Origin: an uncultured Caulobacteraceae bacterium
Lineage (GTDB): Bacteria > Pseudomonadota > Alphaproteobacteria > Caulobacterales > Caulobacteraceae
Assembly: GCA_937910255.1 (NCBI GenBank)
Contig: CALEOQ010000578.1
Span: 1 to 21,098 of the forward strand
Length of the DNA: 21,098 nt
Direction of reading: 5' to 3'
The position numbers were made by a program, and so were the translations under genes. Of the stretch, positions 7,676 to 15,871 are shown in pieces. The notes below the pieces were generated by a model that was not told the origin of the DNA, did not search any database, and saw nothing but the letters and a program-made list of their open reading frames with translations. How positions within the stretch are numbered: position 1 is the first letter of the stretch; the number at the start of each line of letters is the position of its first letter.

Positions 7676-8179
7676 TTACCGCCCCTCGGCGCGATCCTGG
7701 AACACGATCGGCGGGGTCGATCGGCTGGTGACCTCGCGGATGACGAAGCTGCTGCGGATCCGCGAGACGTGCGGCAGCATGGACAGCTCTCGGCGATAGA
7801 CCCGGTCATAGTCCTCGAAGGACTCGACGTTCAGCATGATCAGGAAGTCGGTGTCTCCGGACACAAAGCCGCAATATGAGACCGAGGGGCATTTCACCAC
7901 CTCGCGCTCGAATTCATTGAGCGCGCGCTCGGCCTGAGAACTCAGCTCGATCGCCACGAAGACCACCACACTGAACCCAAGCATCGGCAGGTTCAGGTCA
8001 GCCGAGTAGCTGAGCACCGCCTGGCGTTCCTCAAGTATCTTTCGCCGACGCGCCACGGCTGTGCTCGAGAGATTGATCTTCTCTCCCAACCACACGTCGG
8101 AAGCCCGGCCATCGATCGACAGCTCTCTTAGAATTTGGAAGTCGATGGCGTCCAGGCCAACGTGTTCGAATTTCGACAT
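7676..8179 (-). CDS. Lrp/AsnC-family transcriptional regulator
   Basis: A 167-residue Lrp/AsnC regulator, the standard size. Residues 7-60 form the winged helix: LDAIDFQILRELSIDGRAS, then the recognition segment INLSSTAVARRRKILEE (35-51). Residues 65-150 are the RAM ligand-binding and oligomerisation domain (GFSVVVFVAIEL, then YCGFVSGDTDFLIMLNVES). Such proteins usually sense an amino acid or related small molecule and often control the neighbouring genes. Its 3' end faces the amidohydrolase terminator, and it is divergent from the TonB-dependent receptor across a long gap, so it may govern one or both. The ATG at 8179 has GGGGA about five bases upstream. The ligand cannot be read from the sequence. 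Confidence 0.94.
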   Translation of the reverse strand: MSKFEHVGLDAIDFQILRELSIDGRASDVWLGEKINLSSTAVARRRKILEERQAVLSYSADLNLPMLGFSVVVFVAIELSSQAERALNEFEREVVKCPSVSYCGFVSGDTDFLIMLNVESFEDYDRVYRRELSMLPHVSRIRSSFVIREVTSRSTPPIVFQDRAEGR

Positions 8180-8709
8180 GCAATCCCCGTTTCACTGCGC
8201 AATTCAGCGGCAGAACCACGAATTGAGCAGAAGATTCCTATATTCAATGTGCTCCACCAGCAATCGAAACTAATCTGTCCCTGCCGAGACAGCGGCCAGC
8301 GGGTGCAGATGGGTGTCGGCAGCTCTGGCCGCAAGAAACCGACGCATTGGAACAAATATAACTGGGGGTAGTCTCCATGTGTGGTCGATTTTACAGCAGG
8401 TCCGTGCGCCCACTATGGCGCAGCGAGTCCGATTTTTCGAATGCCGGCTTCCTCTGGCGTAGCAGTCCATGAGCCCTGATACGCATCTGCGGCGTCCCTA
8501 GGACACAGGCGTTCGCAGAAACCGCCCCCGAGCCTGGCAGATCGCCTCCCCGATCCGGCGCCCAGGGGCCTCCGACCGATCCGAAACAACAGGCGAGCCG
8601 GGCCGCCCGGCGCGTCTGGCAGGCGCTCGCCTCACTGGAGGGGCGAGCGTGACGGCTCCTCACGCCCCTGCGGCGGGTGGACGCCAAGCTAGAAGAGTTG
8701 AGAACCGCA
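8180..8709. other. Long divergent intergenic region (530 bases) between lrp-type regulator and TonB receptor
   Basis: The lrp side (about 8200-8370) is clearly richer in A+T than the rest of the window, with stretches such as TTCCTATATTCAAT and AACAAATATAACT, and is a good place for Lrp-type binding and for promoters. A dyad of ATTGA and TCAAT spaced by 17 bases lies at about 8222-8248. The receptor side (8473-8709) is GC-rich; AGGGGCG (about 8639-8645) can pair with CGCCCCT (about 8662-8668), leaving a possible leader hairpin before the receptor start. A probable gene fragment (8377-8472) is listed separately. I saw no riboswitch consensus that I could name. Confidence 0.55.
8377..8472 (+). 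pseudogene. Possible 5' fragment of an SRAP (YedK/HMCES-type) gene
   Basis: An ATG at 8377 opens a 31-codon frame whose product starts MCGRFYS. MCGRF is the hallmark N-terminus of SOS-response-associated peptidase (SRAP) proteins, in which Cys2 crosslinks to abasic DNA after removal of Met1. GGGGG lies ten bases before the ATG. After about seven codons the resemblance ends (RSVRPLWRSES and onward) and the frame stops at 8470-8472; complete SRAP proteins exceed 200 residues. It may be the remnant of a gene cut by deletion or recombination. A short chance match remains possible because the recognisable part is only seven residues. Confidence 0.4.
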
Positions 8710-11529
8710 ATGAGCCAACTGTCACTCTCACGTCCCTCTCGCCGCCTCCGCCACTATGCCCTGGCCACGGCCAGCGCCGCCGCCCTGATGGCCCAGGCCG
8801 CGCCCGCCCTCGCCCAGACGACCTCCAGCGCCGAGTTGGAAGAAGTCGTCGTCACCGGATCGCGCATCGTTCGGGACGGCTTTGACGCACCCACGCCCGT
8901 AAACGTGCTCGGCTCAGCTGAAATCCTCGCCGAGGCGCCGGCCAATATCGCCGACTTCGTCAACACCCTGCCGTCGGTGGCGGGTTCGGTGACCGCGTCG
9001 AGCTCGTCAGGCTCGCTGAGCAACGGCCAGGCCGGCATCAGCGCGCTGAACCTGCGGGCTCTGGGTACGGGACGCACCCTGGTCCTGTTCGACGGACAGC
9101 GCTCGGTGGTCTCGGCCGCCACGGGCCAGGTGGACACCAATACCTTCCCGCAATCCCTGATCTCCCGGGTGGAAGTGGTGACCGGGGGCGCCTCGTCGGC
9201 CTATGGGTCGGACGCGGTCGGCGGGGTCGTGAACTTCATCCTCGACAAGACCTATACCGGCCTGAAGATGACCGCCGAATATGGCGAGACCACCTATGGC
9301 GACGGGGAAAACTGGAAGTACAACTTCACAGCCGGCACGCCCTTCGCCGACGGCCGGGGCCACATCCTGCTCAGCGCCGAAACCGTCAGCCAGACCGGCA
9401 TCCACGGCGAAAGCCGCGACTGGAACACCAATGGCCATTTCGCGATCCGCAACACCGACACCTCTGCGGGGGCGCCTTTCTACATCGTGGCCGATCAGGT
9501 GGGGATCTCAGCCTATACCCCCGGCGGCCTGATCACCTCCGGACCGCTTCGCGGCACCTATTTCGGCGTCAATGGCCAGGTCAGCCAGCTCGCCTACGGC
9601 GCCGTGTCGGGCCAGTGGATGGTCGGCGGCGACTGGGAATACAGCTCGTCGGGTATGAACGGGAGCAACTCCTTGCTGCCCGACGAGGACCGCGACAGCT
9701 TCTTTGGTCGGATCAGCTATGAGCTGACCCCCAACATCAATGTCTTCGCCCAAGCTTCGTACGCCTATTACGAGGGCCTGAGCTACTACATCCAGCCGAC
9801 CAATACGGGCGTCACCATCCGCGCCGACAACGCCTTCCTGCCCGCGTCCGTGCGCAGCCAGATGGCGAGCCTGGGTCTGACCTCGTTCGTCATGGGATCG
9901 AGCAATGAAGACCTGCCGAAGTCAGGCAGCAACAACATCCGCGAGACCTCTCGCTTTGTGGTCGGCGCCGATGGCGACTTCAGCCTGCTGGGCCGCGACT
10001 TTGGCTGGGACGCCTACTATCAGCATGGGGTCACCGAAACCCAGGAAGAGCTGACGCCGACCTGGAACAACGCCAATCTCGCCCTCGCCACGGACGCGGT
10101 GGTGCACCCCACCACCGGCCAGATCGTCTGCCGCTCAACCCTGACCAGTCCGACCAACGGCTGCGTGCCGCTGAACCGCTTCGGCATCGGCGTCGCCAGC
10201 CAGGAGGCCATCGACTACGTGCTGGGCCAACCTCTGCGCAACCAGGAGTTCGTCCAGGACGTGGTGGCGGTGAACTTCACCACCGACTTCGCCGGATGGG
10301 CCGGCCCGATCGACATCGCCTTCGGTGGGGAATGGCGCAATGAGACCATGGATGGGGAGGTCGAGGCGCAGTACCAGTCCGGCTGGAAGTACGGGAACTA
10401 CAAGGTCACCACCGGTGAGTACGACGTGGTCGAGGGCTATGTCGAAACCCTGGTGCCGATCTTCGATGGCCTCGATTTCAACGGCGCGGCCCGATACACG
10501 CGCTACAGCACGTCGGGCGGCGTCACCACCTGGAAGGCGGGCCTGACCTACACGCCGATCCCGGACATCACCCTGCGCGCCTCGGCCTCCCGGGACATCC
10601 GGGCGGCGAACATGAGCGAGCTGTTCGACGCCGGCACCGCCCGCAGCAACGCGGTCTCCATCAACGGCGTGTCCACCGCCTTCGTCCAGAACCTGCAGGG
10701 CAATGCCGATGTCCAGCCGGAGGTGGCCGATGGCCTGGGCCTCGGCGTCGTCTTCCAGCCCAGCTTCCTGCCTGGCTTCGCCGCCTCCGTTGACTATTAT
10801 GAGATCAAGGTTGAGGGGGTGATCGACTTCGTCAACGCCCAGCAATCGGCCGACTTCTGTCTGCTCAACAACGTCCAGCGCTACTGCAACAATCTCCGCT
10901 ACGAGAACGGGAAGCTGGCCTTCATCGATCTGTACTACGAGAACCTGAACAGTCTGAGCGCCAAGGGTCTGGACATCGAGGCGTCTTACAGGACCTCGCT
11001 CGACGCCTTCATTCCAGGCGCGGCTGGCGATCTGAGCCTGCGGGCCATGGCGACCCACTACATGGAGAACGTCACCGACAACGGCGTCACCGCCATCGAT
11101 CTGGCGGGCTCCAATGTGGGTTCGACGCCGGACTGGGTCTACCGGGTCACGGCGGCCTACAACCTTGATCCCGTCAGCTTCAATGTCACGGCGCGCGGGG
11201 TCAGCGACGGGGTGATCAGCAACGCCTATACCGAGTGCACGAGCGCCTGCCCAGCGCTGGCGCCGCCCTACTACACGATCAACGACAACCACATCGACGG
11301 CGCCCTCTATTTCGACGCCTCGGCGACCTATGCCTTCGACGTCGGCCAGAGCGCGGCCAGCGGCGAGGCCTATATCTCGATCAAGAACCTCTTCAACAAC
11401 GATCCGCCCCTGACGGCCAACCCGGCCGCCCTGGGCGCTGAAAACACCGTCGGCTATCTTCAGACCAATCGCAGCCTCTACGATGTTCTGGGCCGCACCT
11501 TCCGGGTCGGCATGCGGCTGGCCTTCTAA
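8710..11529 (+). CDS. TonB-dependent outer-membrane receptor
   Basis: A 939-residue outer-membrane active transporter. Residues 1-36 form a signal peptide (basic RPSRRLRH, hydrophobic alanine-rich core, ALAQ end). Next come ELEEVVVTGSRI at 42-53, a TonB-box-like segment, and a plug domain with NLRALGTGRTLVLFDGQR, VEVVTGGASSAYGSDAVGG and VVNFILD, typical of the large alphaproteobacterial receptors. The remainder is beta-barrel, ending in Phe as outer-membrane barrels do (RVGMRLAF). The ATG at 8710 is preferred; an in-frame GTG at 8677 would add 11 residues before the signal peptide. Family size and type suggest uptake of peptides, sugars or aromatic compounds rather than a particular siderophore. 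The neighbouring regulator and exported amidohydrolase suggest a shared substrate. A likely terminator follows. Confidence 0.95.
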   Translation: MSQLSLSRPSRRLRHYALATASAAALMAQAAPALAQTTSSAELEEVVVTGSRIVRDGFDAPTPVNVLGSAEILAEAPANIADFVNTLPSVAGSVTASSSSGSLSNGQAGISALNLRALGTGRTLVLFDGQRSVVSAATGQVDTNTFPQSLISRVEVVTGGASSAYGSDAVGGVVNFILDKTYTGLKMTAEYGETTYGDGENWKYNFTAGTPFADGRGHILLSAETVSQTGIHGESRDWNTNGHFAIRNTDTSAGAPFYIVADQVGISAYTPGGLITSGPLRGTYFGVNGQVSQLAYGAVSGQWMVGGDWEYSSSGMNGSNSLLPDEDRDSFFGRISYELTPNINVFAQASYAYYEGLSYYIQPTNTGVTIRADNAFLPASVRSQMASLGLTSFVMGSSNEDLPKSGSNNIRETSRFVVGADGDFSLLGRDFGWDAYYQHGVTETQEELTPTWNNANLALATDAVVHPTTGQIVCRSTLTSPTNGCVPLNRFGIGVASQEAIDYVLGQPLRNQEFVQDVVAVNFTTDFAGWAGPIDIAFGGEWRNETMDGEVEAQYQSGWKYGNYKVTTGEYDVVEGYVETLVPIFDGLDFNGAARYTRYSTSGGVTTWKAGLTYTPIPDITLRASASRDIRAANMSELFDAGTARSNAVSINGVSTAFVQNLQGNADVQPEVADGLGLGVVFQPSFLPGFAASVDYYEIKVEGVIDFVNAQQSADFCLLNNVQRYCNNLRYENGKLAFIDLYYENLNSLSAKGLDIEASYRTSLDAFIPGAAGDLSLRAMATHYMENVTDNGVTAIDLAGSNVGSTPDWVYRVTAAYNLDPVSFNVTARGVSDGVISNAYTECTSACPALAPPYYTINDNHIDGALYFDASATYAFDVGQSAASGEAYISIKNLFNNDPPLTANPAALGAENTVGYLQTNRSLYDVLGRTFRVGMRLAF

Positions 11530-11553
11530 CCCGTCCAGCAGCCTCCTGATGCG

Positions 11554-11593
11554 CGGCGCGTCGGTCTCAGGCCCGGCGCGCCGTCGCTGTTTT
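11554..11593 (+). terminator. Probable intrinsic terminator after the TonB receptor
   Basis: An 11-pair stem, including one G-T pair, forms between 11554-11564 (CGGCGCGTCGG) and 11573-11583 (CCGGCGCGCCG) with an eight-base loop. Four T residues (11590-11593) follow after six bases. The spacing to the T-run is loose, so efficiency is uncertain. A small GTCGC/GCGAC stem at 11583-11601 overlaps it and could compete. Confidence 0.6.
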
Positions 11594-11673
11594 GAGGCGA
11601 CGGAGGCCCCGGCTTGGCTGTAACCATGGGCGATGGGTGTGGCGCTTCGCATCGCCCCGAGCCAAGGCCCGCG

Positions 11674-12390
11674 ATGAGACATCTGAAACGCTATCTGCCC
11701 CTGGCGATCCTGGTGATCGGCGTGATTGCGGTGTTCGCCAGCGGCGTGACCCGCCATCTCAATCTCGAAGCCCTGCAGACCCATGAGGCGGCCCTGCGCG
11801 TCATGGTGGCCGACAACCTGGTGGTCGCCCTGGCCGCCTTCATCGGGATCTACGCCCTCTCCACAGCCCTCAGCGTTCCCGGCGCCGTGATCCTGACCCT
11901 GGCCGGCGGCTATCTGTTCGGAACCTGGGTGGGCGGCGCGGCCACCGTGGTCGGCGCGACCCTGGGCGCCATCGCCGTCTTCTATGCGGTCCGTACGTCC
12001 CTCGGCGCCGCCCTGCGGGACAAGGCCGAGGCCTCGGGCGGACGGCTCAAGGCGATTATGGACGGCGTCGAGGCTGGCGCCTTCGGCTACATCCTGACCC
12101 TGCGGCTGATCCCGCTGGCGCCCTTCTGGCTGGTCAATGTGGCCGCCGCCCTGGCCCATGCGCCGCTGCGGGCCTACGCCCTGGCCACCCTGATCGGCAT
12201 CATGCCCGCCACCTTCATCTATAGCGGCATCGGCGCCGGCGTCGGCGAGCTGCTGGCCAGGGATGAGGCCCCGGACCTGGGCGTGATCTTCCAGCCGGCC
12301 ATCTTCCTGCCGCTGGTCGCCCTTGGCCTGCTGTCACTGGGGGCCACCATCTTCCAACGCCTGCGGGCCCGTTCGGGAAAGACCCTGTGA
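11674..12390 (+). CDS. TVP38/TMEM64 (SNARE-associated/DedA-like) membrane protein
   Basis: A 238-residue polytopic inner-membrane protein of the TVP38/TMEM64 family, relatives of which are proposed lipid scramblases or transporters. The N-terminal helix covers residues 7-24. GGYLFG at 78-83 and the following glycine-rich helix, plus RLIPLAPFWLVN at 144-155 with its re-entrant Pro pattern, are family hallmarks. Further helices lie at about 168-190 and 205-225. The ATG at 11674 starts directly at the MRHLKRY N-terminus; an in-frame TTG at 11614 would add an implausible hydrophilic leader. The stop overlaps the GTG of the next gene by four bases (GTGA), so it is coupled to a flavin disulfide oxidoreductase. 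This pairing is recurrent, and the two are sometimes fused in other bacteria. Confidence 0.92.
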   Translation: MRHLKRYLPLAILVIGVIAVFASGVTRHLNLEALQTHEAALRVMVADNLVVALAAFIGIYALSTALSVPGAVILTLAGGYLFGTWVGGAATVVGATLGAIAVFYAVRTSLGAALRDKAEASGGRLKAIMDGVEAGAFGYILTLRLIPLAPFWLVNVAAALAHAPLRAYALATLIGIMPATFIYSGIGAGVGELLARDEAPDLGVIFQPAIFLPLVALGLLSLGATIFQRLRARSGKTL

Positions 12391-13805
12391 GCACATCCAT
12401 CAAGGCCGACATGGCTGTCATCGGCGCGGGCTCCGGCGGCCTGTCGGTGGCCGCAGGCGCCGCCCAGCTCGGCCTCAAGGTCGTGCTGTTCGAGAAGGGC
12501 GAGATGGGCGGCGACTGTCTCAACTATGGCTGCGTGCCGTCCAAGGCCCTGATCGCTGCGGCGACGGCGGCCCATGAGATGCGGACATCCAAGCCCCTGG
12601 GCGTTCGCGCGTCTGAGGTCGCCATCGATTTCGGCGAGGTCATGGCCCATGTGCGCACCGCCATCGCCACCATCGCGCCCCACGACAGCCAGGACCGGTT
12701 CGAAGGCCTGGGGGTCCAGGTCGTGCGCGAGGCGGCGCGGTTCATCGACCGGCGCACCGTGGTCAGCGACAGCGTCAGGGTGCGCGCGCGCAAGATCGTC
12801 ATCGCCACCGGCTCCCGGGCCGCGGTCCCCAAAATTCCGGGCCTGTCGGAGACGCCGTTCCTCACCAACGAGACTCTGTTCGAGCTGGACGTCCTGCCCT
12901 CGCGGCTGGTCATTCTCGGCGGCGGACCGATCGGCGTGGAGCTTGGCCAGGCCTTCCGTCGCCTGGGCTCCGAGGTGGTGATCGTCGAGGCTGACCGCCT
13001 GCTGGGGCGCGAGGATCCTTCGGCGGCCGCGGCGGTCCTGGACCAGCTGACCGCCGATGGGGTGACCCTCATGGCCGGCCGAAAGGCTGTGCGGGTCGAG
13101 CCCGGCCCAACCCTCATCGTCGAGGGCGCGGCGGGCGAGGAGAAGATCAACGGCTCGCACCTGCTGGTCGCGGTCGGCCGGCAGCCGTCCCTGGACGGCC
13201 TCGACCTCGAAAAGGCCGGGGTCGAACGCAACGCCCGCGGCGTGGTGACCGACAAGCGCCTGCGCACGAGCAACCGCCGCATCTATGCCGTGGGCGACGC
13301 CGCCGGCCGGGGTCAGTTCACCCACCTGGCCGGCGCCCATGCAGGCCTGGTGGTGCGCCGGGCCATCTTCGGCCTGCCGGTCAACGCCGACACCCTGCAG
13401 GTTCCCCGCGTCACCTATTCCGATCCCGAACTGGCGGCCATCGGCCTCAGCGAGGCTGAGGCGCGCCAGGCGCACGGGGAGGATATCCGCGTTGAGATCG
13501 TCGAGTTCGCCGGCAATGACCGGGCCATCGCCGAGGGGGATGTGCGCGGCTTCGGCAAGCTGATCACCACGGCCAAGGGCAAGATCCTCGGCGTCACCCT
13601 GGTGGGCCGCCATGCGGGCGATCACATCCAGCTCTGGGCCCTGGCCATGTCCGCAGGCCTGAAACTCAGCCAGGTCACCGGCATGGTCGCGCCCTATCCG
13701 ACGCGGGGAGAGATCAACAAGCGGCTGGCCGGCCAGTGGTACACCCCCGCCCTCTTCTCGAGCCGCACCCGCAAGGTCGTCGCCCTGCTCAAGCACCTGG
13801 CCTGA
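12387..13805 (+). CDS. FAD-dependent pyridine nucleotide-disulfide oxidoreductase (MerA/lipoamide-dehydrogenase-like)
   Basis: A 472-residue class I flavoprotein disulfide reductase. FAD-binding VIGAGSGGLS is at 11-20 and the redox-active pair Cys44/Cys49 lies in GGDCLNYGCVPSK. NAD(P)-binding VILGGGPIGVELGQAF is in mid-protein, GDAAGRGQFTHLA binds FAD ribityl, and a dimerisation domain ends the chain. The catalytic His-Glu motif of lipoamide dehydrogenase (HPTxxE) is replaced by Tyr437-Pro-Thr...Glu442 (YPTRGE), a Tyr substitution also seen in mercuric reductase. No C-terminal Cys pair or N-terminal HMA domain is present, so mercury reduction is doubtful. It starts at a GTG overlapping the TVP38 stop and may supply redox chemistry for that membrane protein. 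Its 3' end overlaps the convergent gene by 17 bases. The substrate is unknown. Confidence 0.9.
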   Translation: MSTSIKADMAVIGAGSGGLSVAAGAAQLGLKVVLFEKGEMGGDCLNYGCVPSKALIAAATAAHEMRTSKPLGVRASEVAIDFGEVMAHVRTAIATIAPHDSQDRFEGLGVQVVREAARFIDRRTVVSDSVRVRARKIVIATGSRAAVPKIPGLSETPFLTNETLFELDVLPSRLVILGGGPIGVELGQAFRRLGSEVVIVEADRLLGREDPSAAAAVLDQLTADGVTLMAGRKAVRVEPGPTLIVEGAAGEEKINGSHLLVAVGRQPSLDGLDLEKAGVERNARGVVTDKRLRTSNRRIYAVGDAAGRGQFTHLAGAHAGLVVRRAIFGLPVNADTLQVPRVTYSDPELAAIGLSEAEARQAHGEDIRVEIVEFAGNDRAIAEGDVRGFGKLITTAKGKILGVTLVGRHAGDHIQLWALAMSAGLKLSQVTGMVAPYPTRGEINKRLAGQWYTPALFSSRTRKVVALLKHLA

Positions 13806-14901
13806 GACGTCCGGCCCGGGCGACGAACCCGAGGTCCAGGCGGCGCTTCAGCCATAGGGCGGCGCGGCCATGGCTCCAGAGCCCGCCGCGCATGGCCAGG
13901 CCGGTTCCGTCGCCGAGATCCATGATCGACAGCCAGCGGGCCTGGGGCCGGTAGACCTTGAGCGGCTTTTCCGTCGCCGCCGCAATCAGGTTGGCCAGCA
14001 GGACTGGCGCGGCGCGCACGCCAAACACGCCCGCCGCCGGTCGCTCGGCCCCGTCGACGACCGCGCAGTCCCCCGCCGCAAACACCCGCGGATCAGCCAC
14101 CGACCGCATCTGAGGCGACACGCGCAGACGGCCGTCGGCCCCGACCGGCAGGCCCAAGGCGCCGATCAGCGGCGGCGCCTCCAGGCCCGTGGCCAGCACC
14201 AGCGCGTCGCAGGGCAGACTGCGACCGTCCCCCAGCTGGCAGGCCGACGAGGTCCGCGCGACCACCTCGCCCATCTCGAAGACGACGCCCCGGCGCTCCA
14301 GCGCCTGCCGCAGATGGCGGCCGGCGCGCCCAGGCGCCCAGGCGCCGGGGGCGTCACCGATCACGCAGATGCGGGGCGTCACGCCATGGCGGACGGCGAG
14401 ACCAGCCACGGCCGCAGCGACCTCGAAGCCGGTCTGGCCGGCGCCGGCGATCACCACCTGCGGCGACCTTGCGCGGCGGGCCATTTCCGTCGCCAGCCAG
14501 GAATGGAACGCGAAGAGATTGGCCAGCGGCTTCACCGGCCAGACGCCAGGTTGGCCAGACAGAGCCTGGCGATCGCGTGCGACGCTGCCGATGTTGAAGG
14601 AGACGAGATCGAAGTCCAGCAGCGCGCCGTCGGCGAGCATCAGGCGTCCGCCGGCCAGATCGACGGCGCTCACCTGCGTCGCATGGTGCGCCACCTCGGC
14701 GACCTTGGCCAAGGCGGCGATGTCGAGGCTGGCCGCCTCTCGCCCTATGGCGCCTGACAACACCCCCGTCGCCAGGCCGGAATAGTCGAACCGGGCAGGC
14801 GCCACGAGCACCGCCTCCAGGCCCGCCTCGCGCAGACGGCCGGCATGGGCCAGCAGATGCAGATGCGCATGGCCCGCCCCGACCAGGACAAGCCGCGTCA
14901 A
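13789..14901 (-). CDS. SelD-N-terminus-type pyridine nucleotide-disulfide oxidoreductase (stand-alone)
   Basis: A 370-residue NADH dehydrogenase-like flavoprotein. FAD-binding LVLVGAGHAHLHLL at 4-17, with the characteristic GxGHAH, matches the family found fused in front of SelD (TIGR03169 as I recall it). NAD-binding VVIAGAGQTGFEVA is near residue 150; ATGLEAPP and VFAAGDCAVVDG are the late FAD contacts. No selenophosphate synthetase domain follows, since the protein stops at the usual end of the flavoprotein part. The start is TTG at 14901-14899 with GCGAGG six bases upstream. It lies 18 bases after the DUF1499 gene and is probably cotranscribed with it. Its role here, perhaps electron delivery to the neighbouring radical SAM enzyme or to membrane quinone, is inferred. 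Confidence 0.88.
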   Translation of the reverse strand: MTRLVLVGAGHAHLHLLAHAGRLREAGLEAVLVAPARFDYSGLATGVLSGAIGREAASLDIAALAKVAEVAHHATQVSAVDLAGGRLMLADGALLDFDLVSFNIGSVARDRQALSGQPGVWPVKPLANLFAFHSWLATEMARRARSPQVVIAGAGQTGFEVAAAVAGLAVRHGVTPRICVIGDAPGAWAPGRAGRHLRQALERRGVVFEMGEVVARTSSACQLGDGRSLPCDALVLATGLEAPPLIGALGLPVGADGRLRVSPQMRSVADPRVFAAGDCAVVDGAERPAAGVFGVRAAPVLLANLIAAATEKPLKVYRPQARWLSIMDLGDGTGLAMRGGLWSHGRAALWLKRRLDLGFVARAGRLRPGA

Positions 14902-14919
14902 CCTGCGCCTCGCCCGGCG

Positions 14920-15729
14920 TCAGTCTTCGCCGAGACGCTCTTCCACATCGTCGAGGTACTCTTCGATCCGCGCGGCGTTGGCGCCCAGATCGCCCAGGCC
15001 CACCCGCGAGGTCGAACGCATGTCGATCAGGCTGCTGCCATCTGGCGCCGGGCGAACCCGCACGGCCACGTCGTCCTTGAAGCCGAACCAGAAGGTTTCC
15101 GCGGTGGCCTCGATCGCGCCGGTCGCCGGCTCGGCCCCGACCAGGGTCCACCCCTGGGCCTCGACCTCAGCCTGGGCCGCGGCGAAGGCGTCGGCCGGCG
15201 TCGCCGCGACGGTCAGGGTGCGAACCTCGGGATAGGCCTCGCGGCCGACCTCGCCCAGCGTCTTCCCCTGAAGGGGCGCGAACCTCGGCCCCTGATAGGC
15301 CGGCAGGCTGGTGATCGGCGCCGAAAGCTGCGCCACCGGATTGGCGCCTGCGCCTTCACGCGCCGTCAGCAGGGCGGGCGAATAGGTGGGCGGGTCATCG
15401 ATATTGGTCGCCACATCGTGGATCGGCGGAATGTCGGCGGACTGCCCGCGGACCCAGAAGAGATAGCCGAGACCCAGCAGGGGGATAAGCAGGGCCACCA
15501 GGGCGGCGCGCCAGCCCGTGCGCGGCGCCCGCGCCAGGGTGACAATCAAGGCGACCAGACCCAGGATCGCCGTCCCGATCAGGATTCGGGGTCCCCACTG
15601 GACGATCATCACGCCCAAGCCGACCCGCCAGGACCAGAGGCCGAACTTCGTGCCCAGGGCTGCGGCCATGAACCAGACCGGAACCAGAAGCGACAGGGTC
15701 AGCGCGATCCGCGCCAGCATCGTTCTCAT
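14920..15729 (-). CDS. DUF1499 membrane protein
   Basis: About 269 residues from the ATG at 15729. Three N-terminal membrane helices (about residues 4-25, 34-58 and 67-90) precede an extracytoplasmic or cytoplasmic DUF1499 domain (about 150-265) with the conserved run DMRSTSRVGLGDLGANAARI near its end. DUF1499 has no established function. ATGs at 15750 (longer) and 15720 (shorter) are alternative starts; 15729 has AAGGG about nine bases upstream. It is followed by the SelD-N-terminus-type flavoprotein gene and is divergent from the radical SAM gene across 142 bases that should hold both promoters. Confidence 0.87.
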   Translation of the reverse strand: MRTMLARIALTLSLLVPVWFMAAALGTKFGLWSWRVGLGVMIVQWGPRILIGTAILGLVALIVTLARAPRTGWRAALVALLIPLLGLGYLFWVRGQSADIPPIHDVATNIDDPPTYSPALLTAREGAGANPVAQLSAPITSLPAYQGPRFAPLQGKTLGEVGREAYPEVRTLTVAATPADAFAAAQAEVEAQGWTLVGAEPATGAIEATAETFWFGFKDDVAVRVRPAPDGSSLIDMRSTSRVGLGDLGANAARIEEYLDDVEERLGED

Positions 15730-15871
15730 CAGCCCAGCCCTTGATCCCATGACGAAGACGCAACCGTTCCACGAACCTGCGCCGTAAGCTAGTGCCGCAT
15801 TTGAAACCGGCGAGCCATGTGGTTCGAATAGGTTTAGCAAGGCCTTGGATCGTCAGCCCGCCAGGAGACCC

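Noticed and set aside
8391..8687. 98-codon minus-strand frame in the regulator/receptor gap
   Set aside because: Arg/Ser/Ala-rich product with no motif, and no ribosome site seen.
10135..12159. Minus-strand open frame of 674 codons spanning the TonB receptor 3' end and TVP38
   Set aside because: It crosses the terminator and two real genes in antisense, with low-complexity product.
12219..13796. Minus-strand open frame of 525 codons opposite the flavin disulfide oxidoreductase
   Set aside because: The plus strand encodes canonical FAD, NAD and redox-Cys motifs; the antisense product has none.
12387..13805. Mercuric reductase (merA) assignment
   Set aside because: The N-terminal metal-binding domain and C-terminal Cys pair are absent and no merR, merT or merP gene is nearby; only the Tyr substitution resembles MerA.
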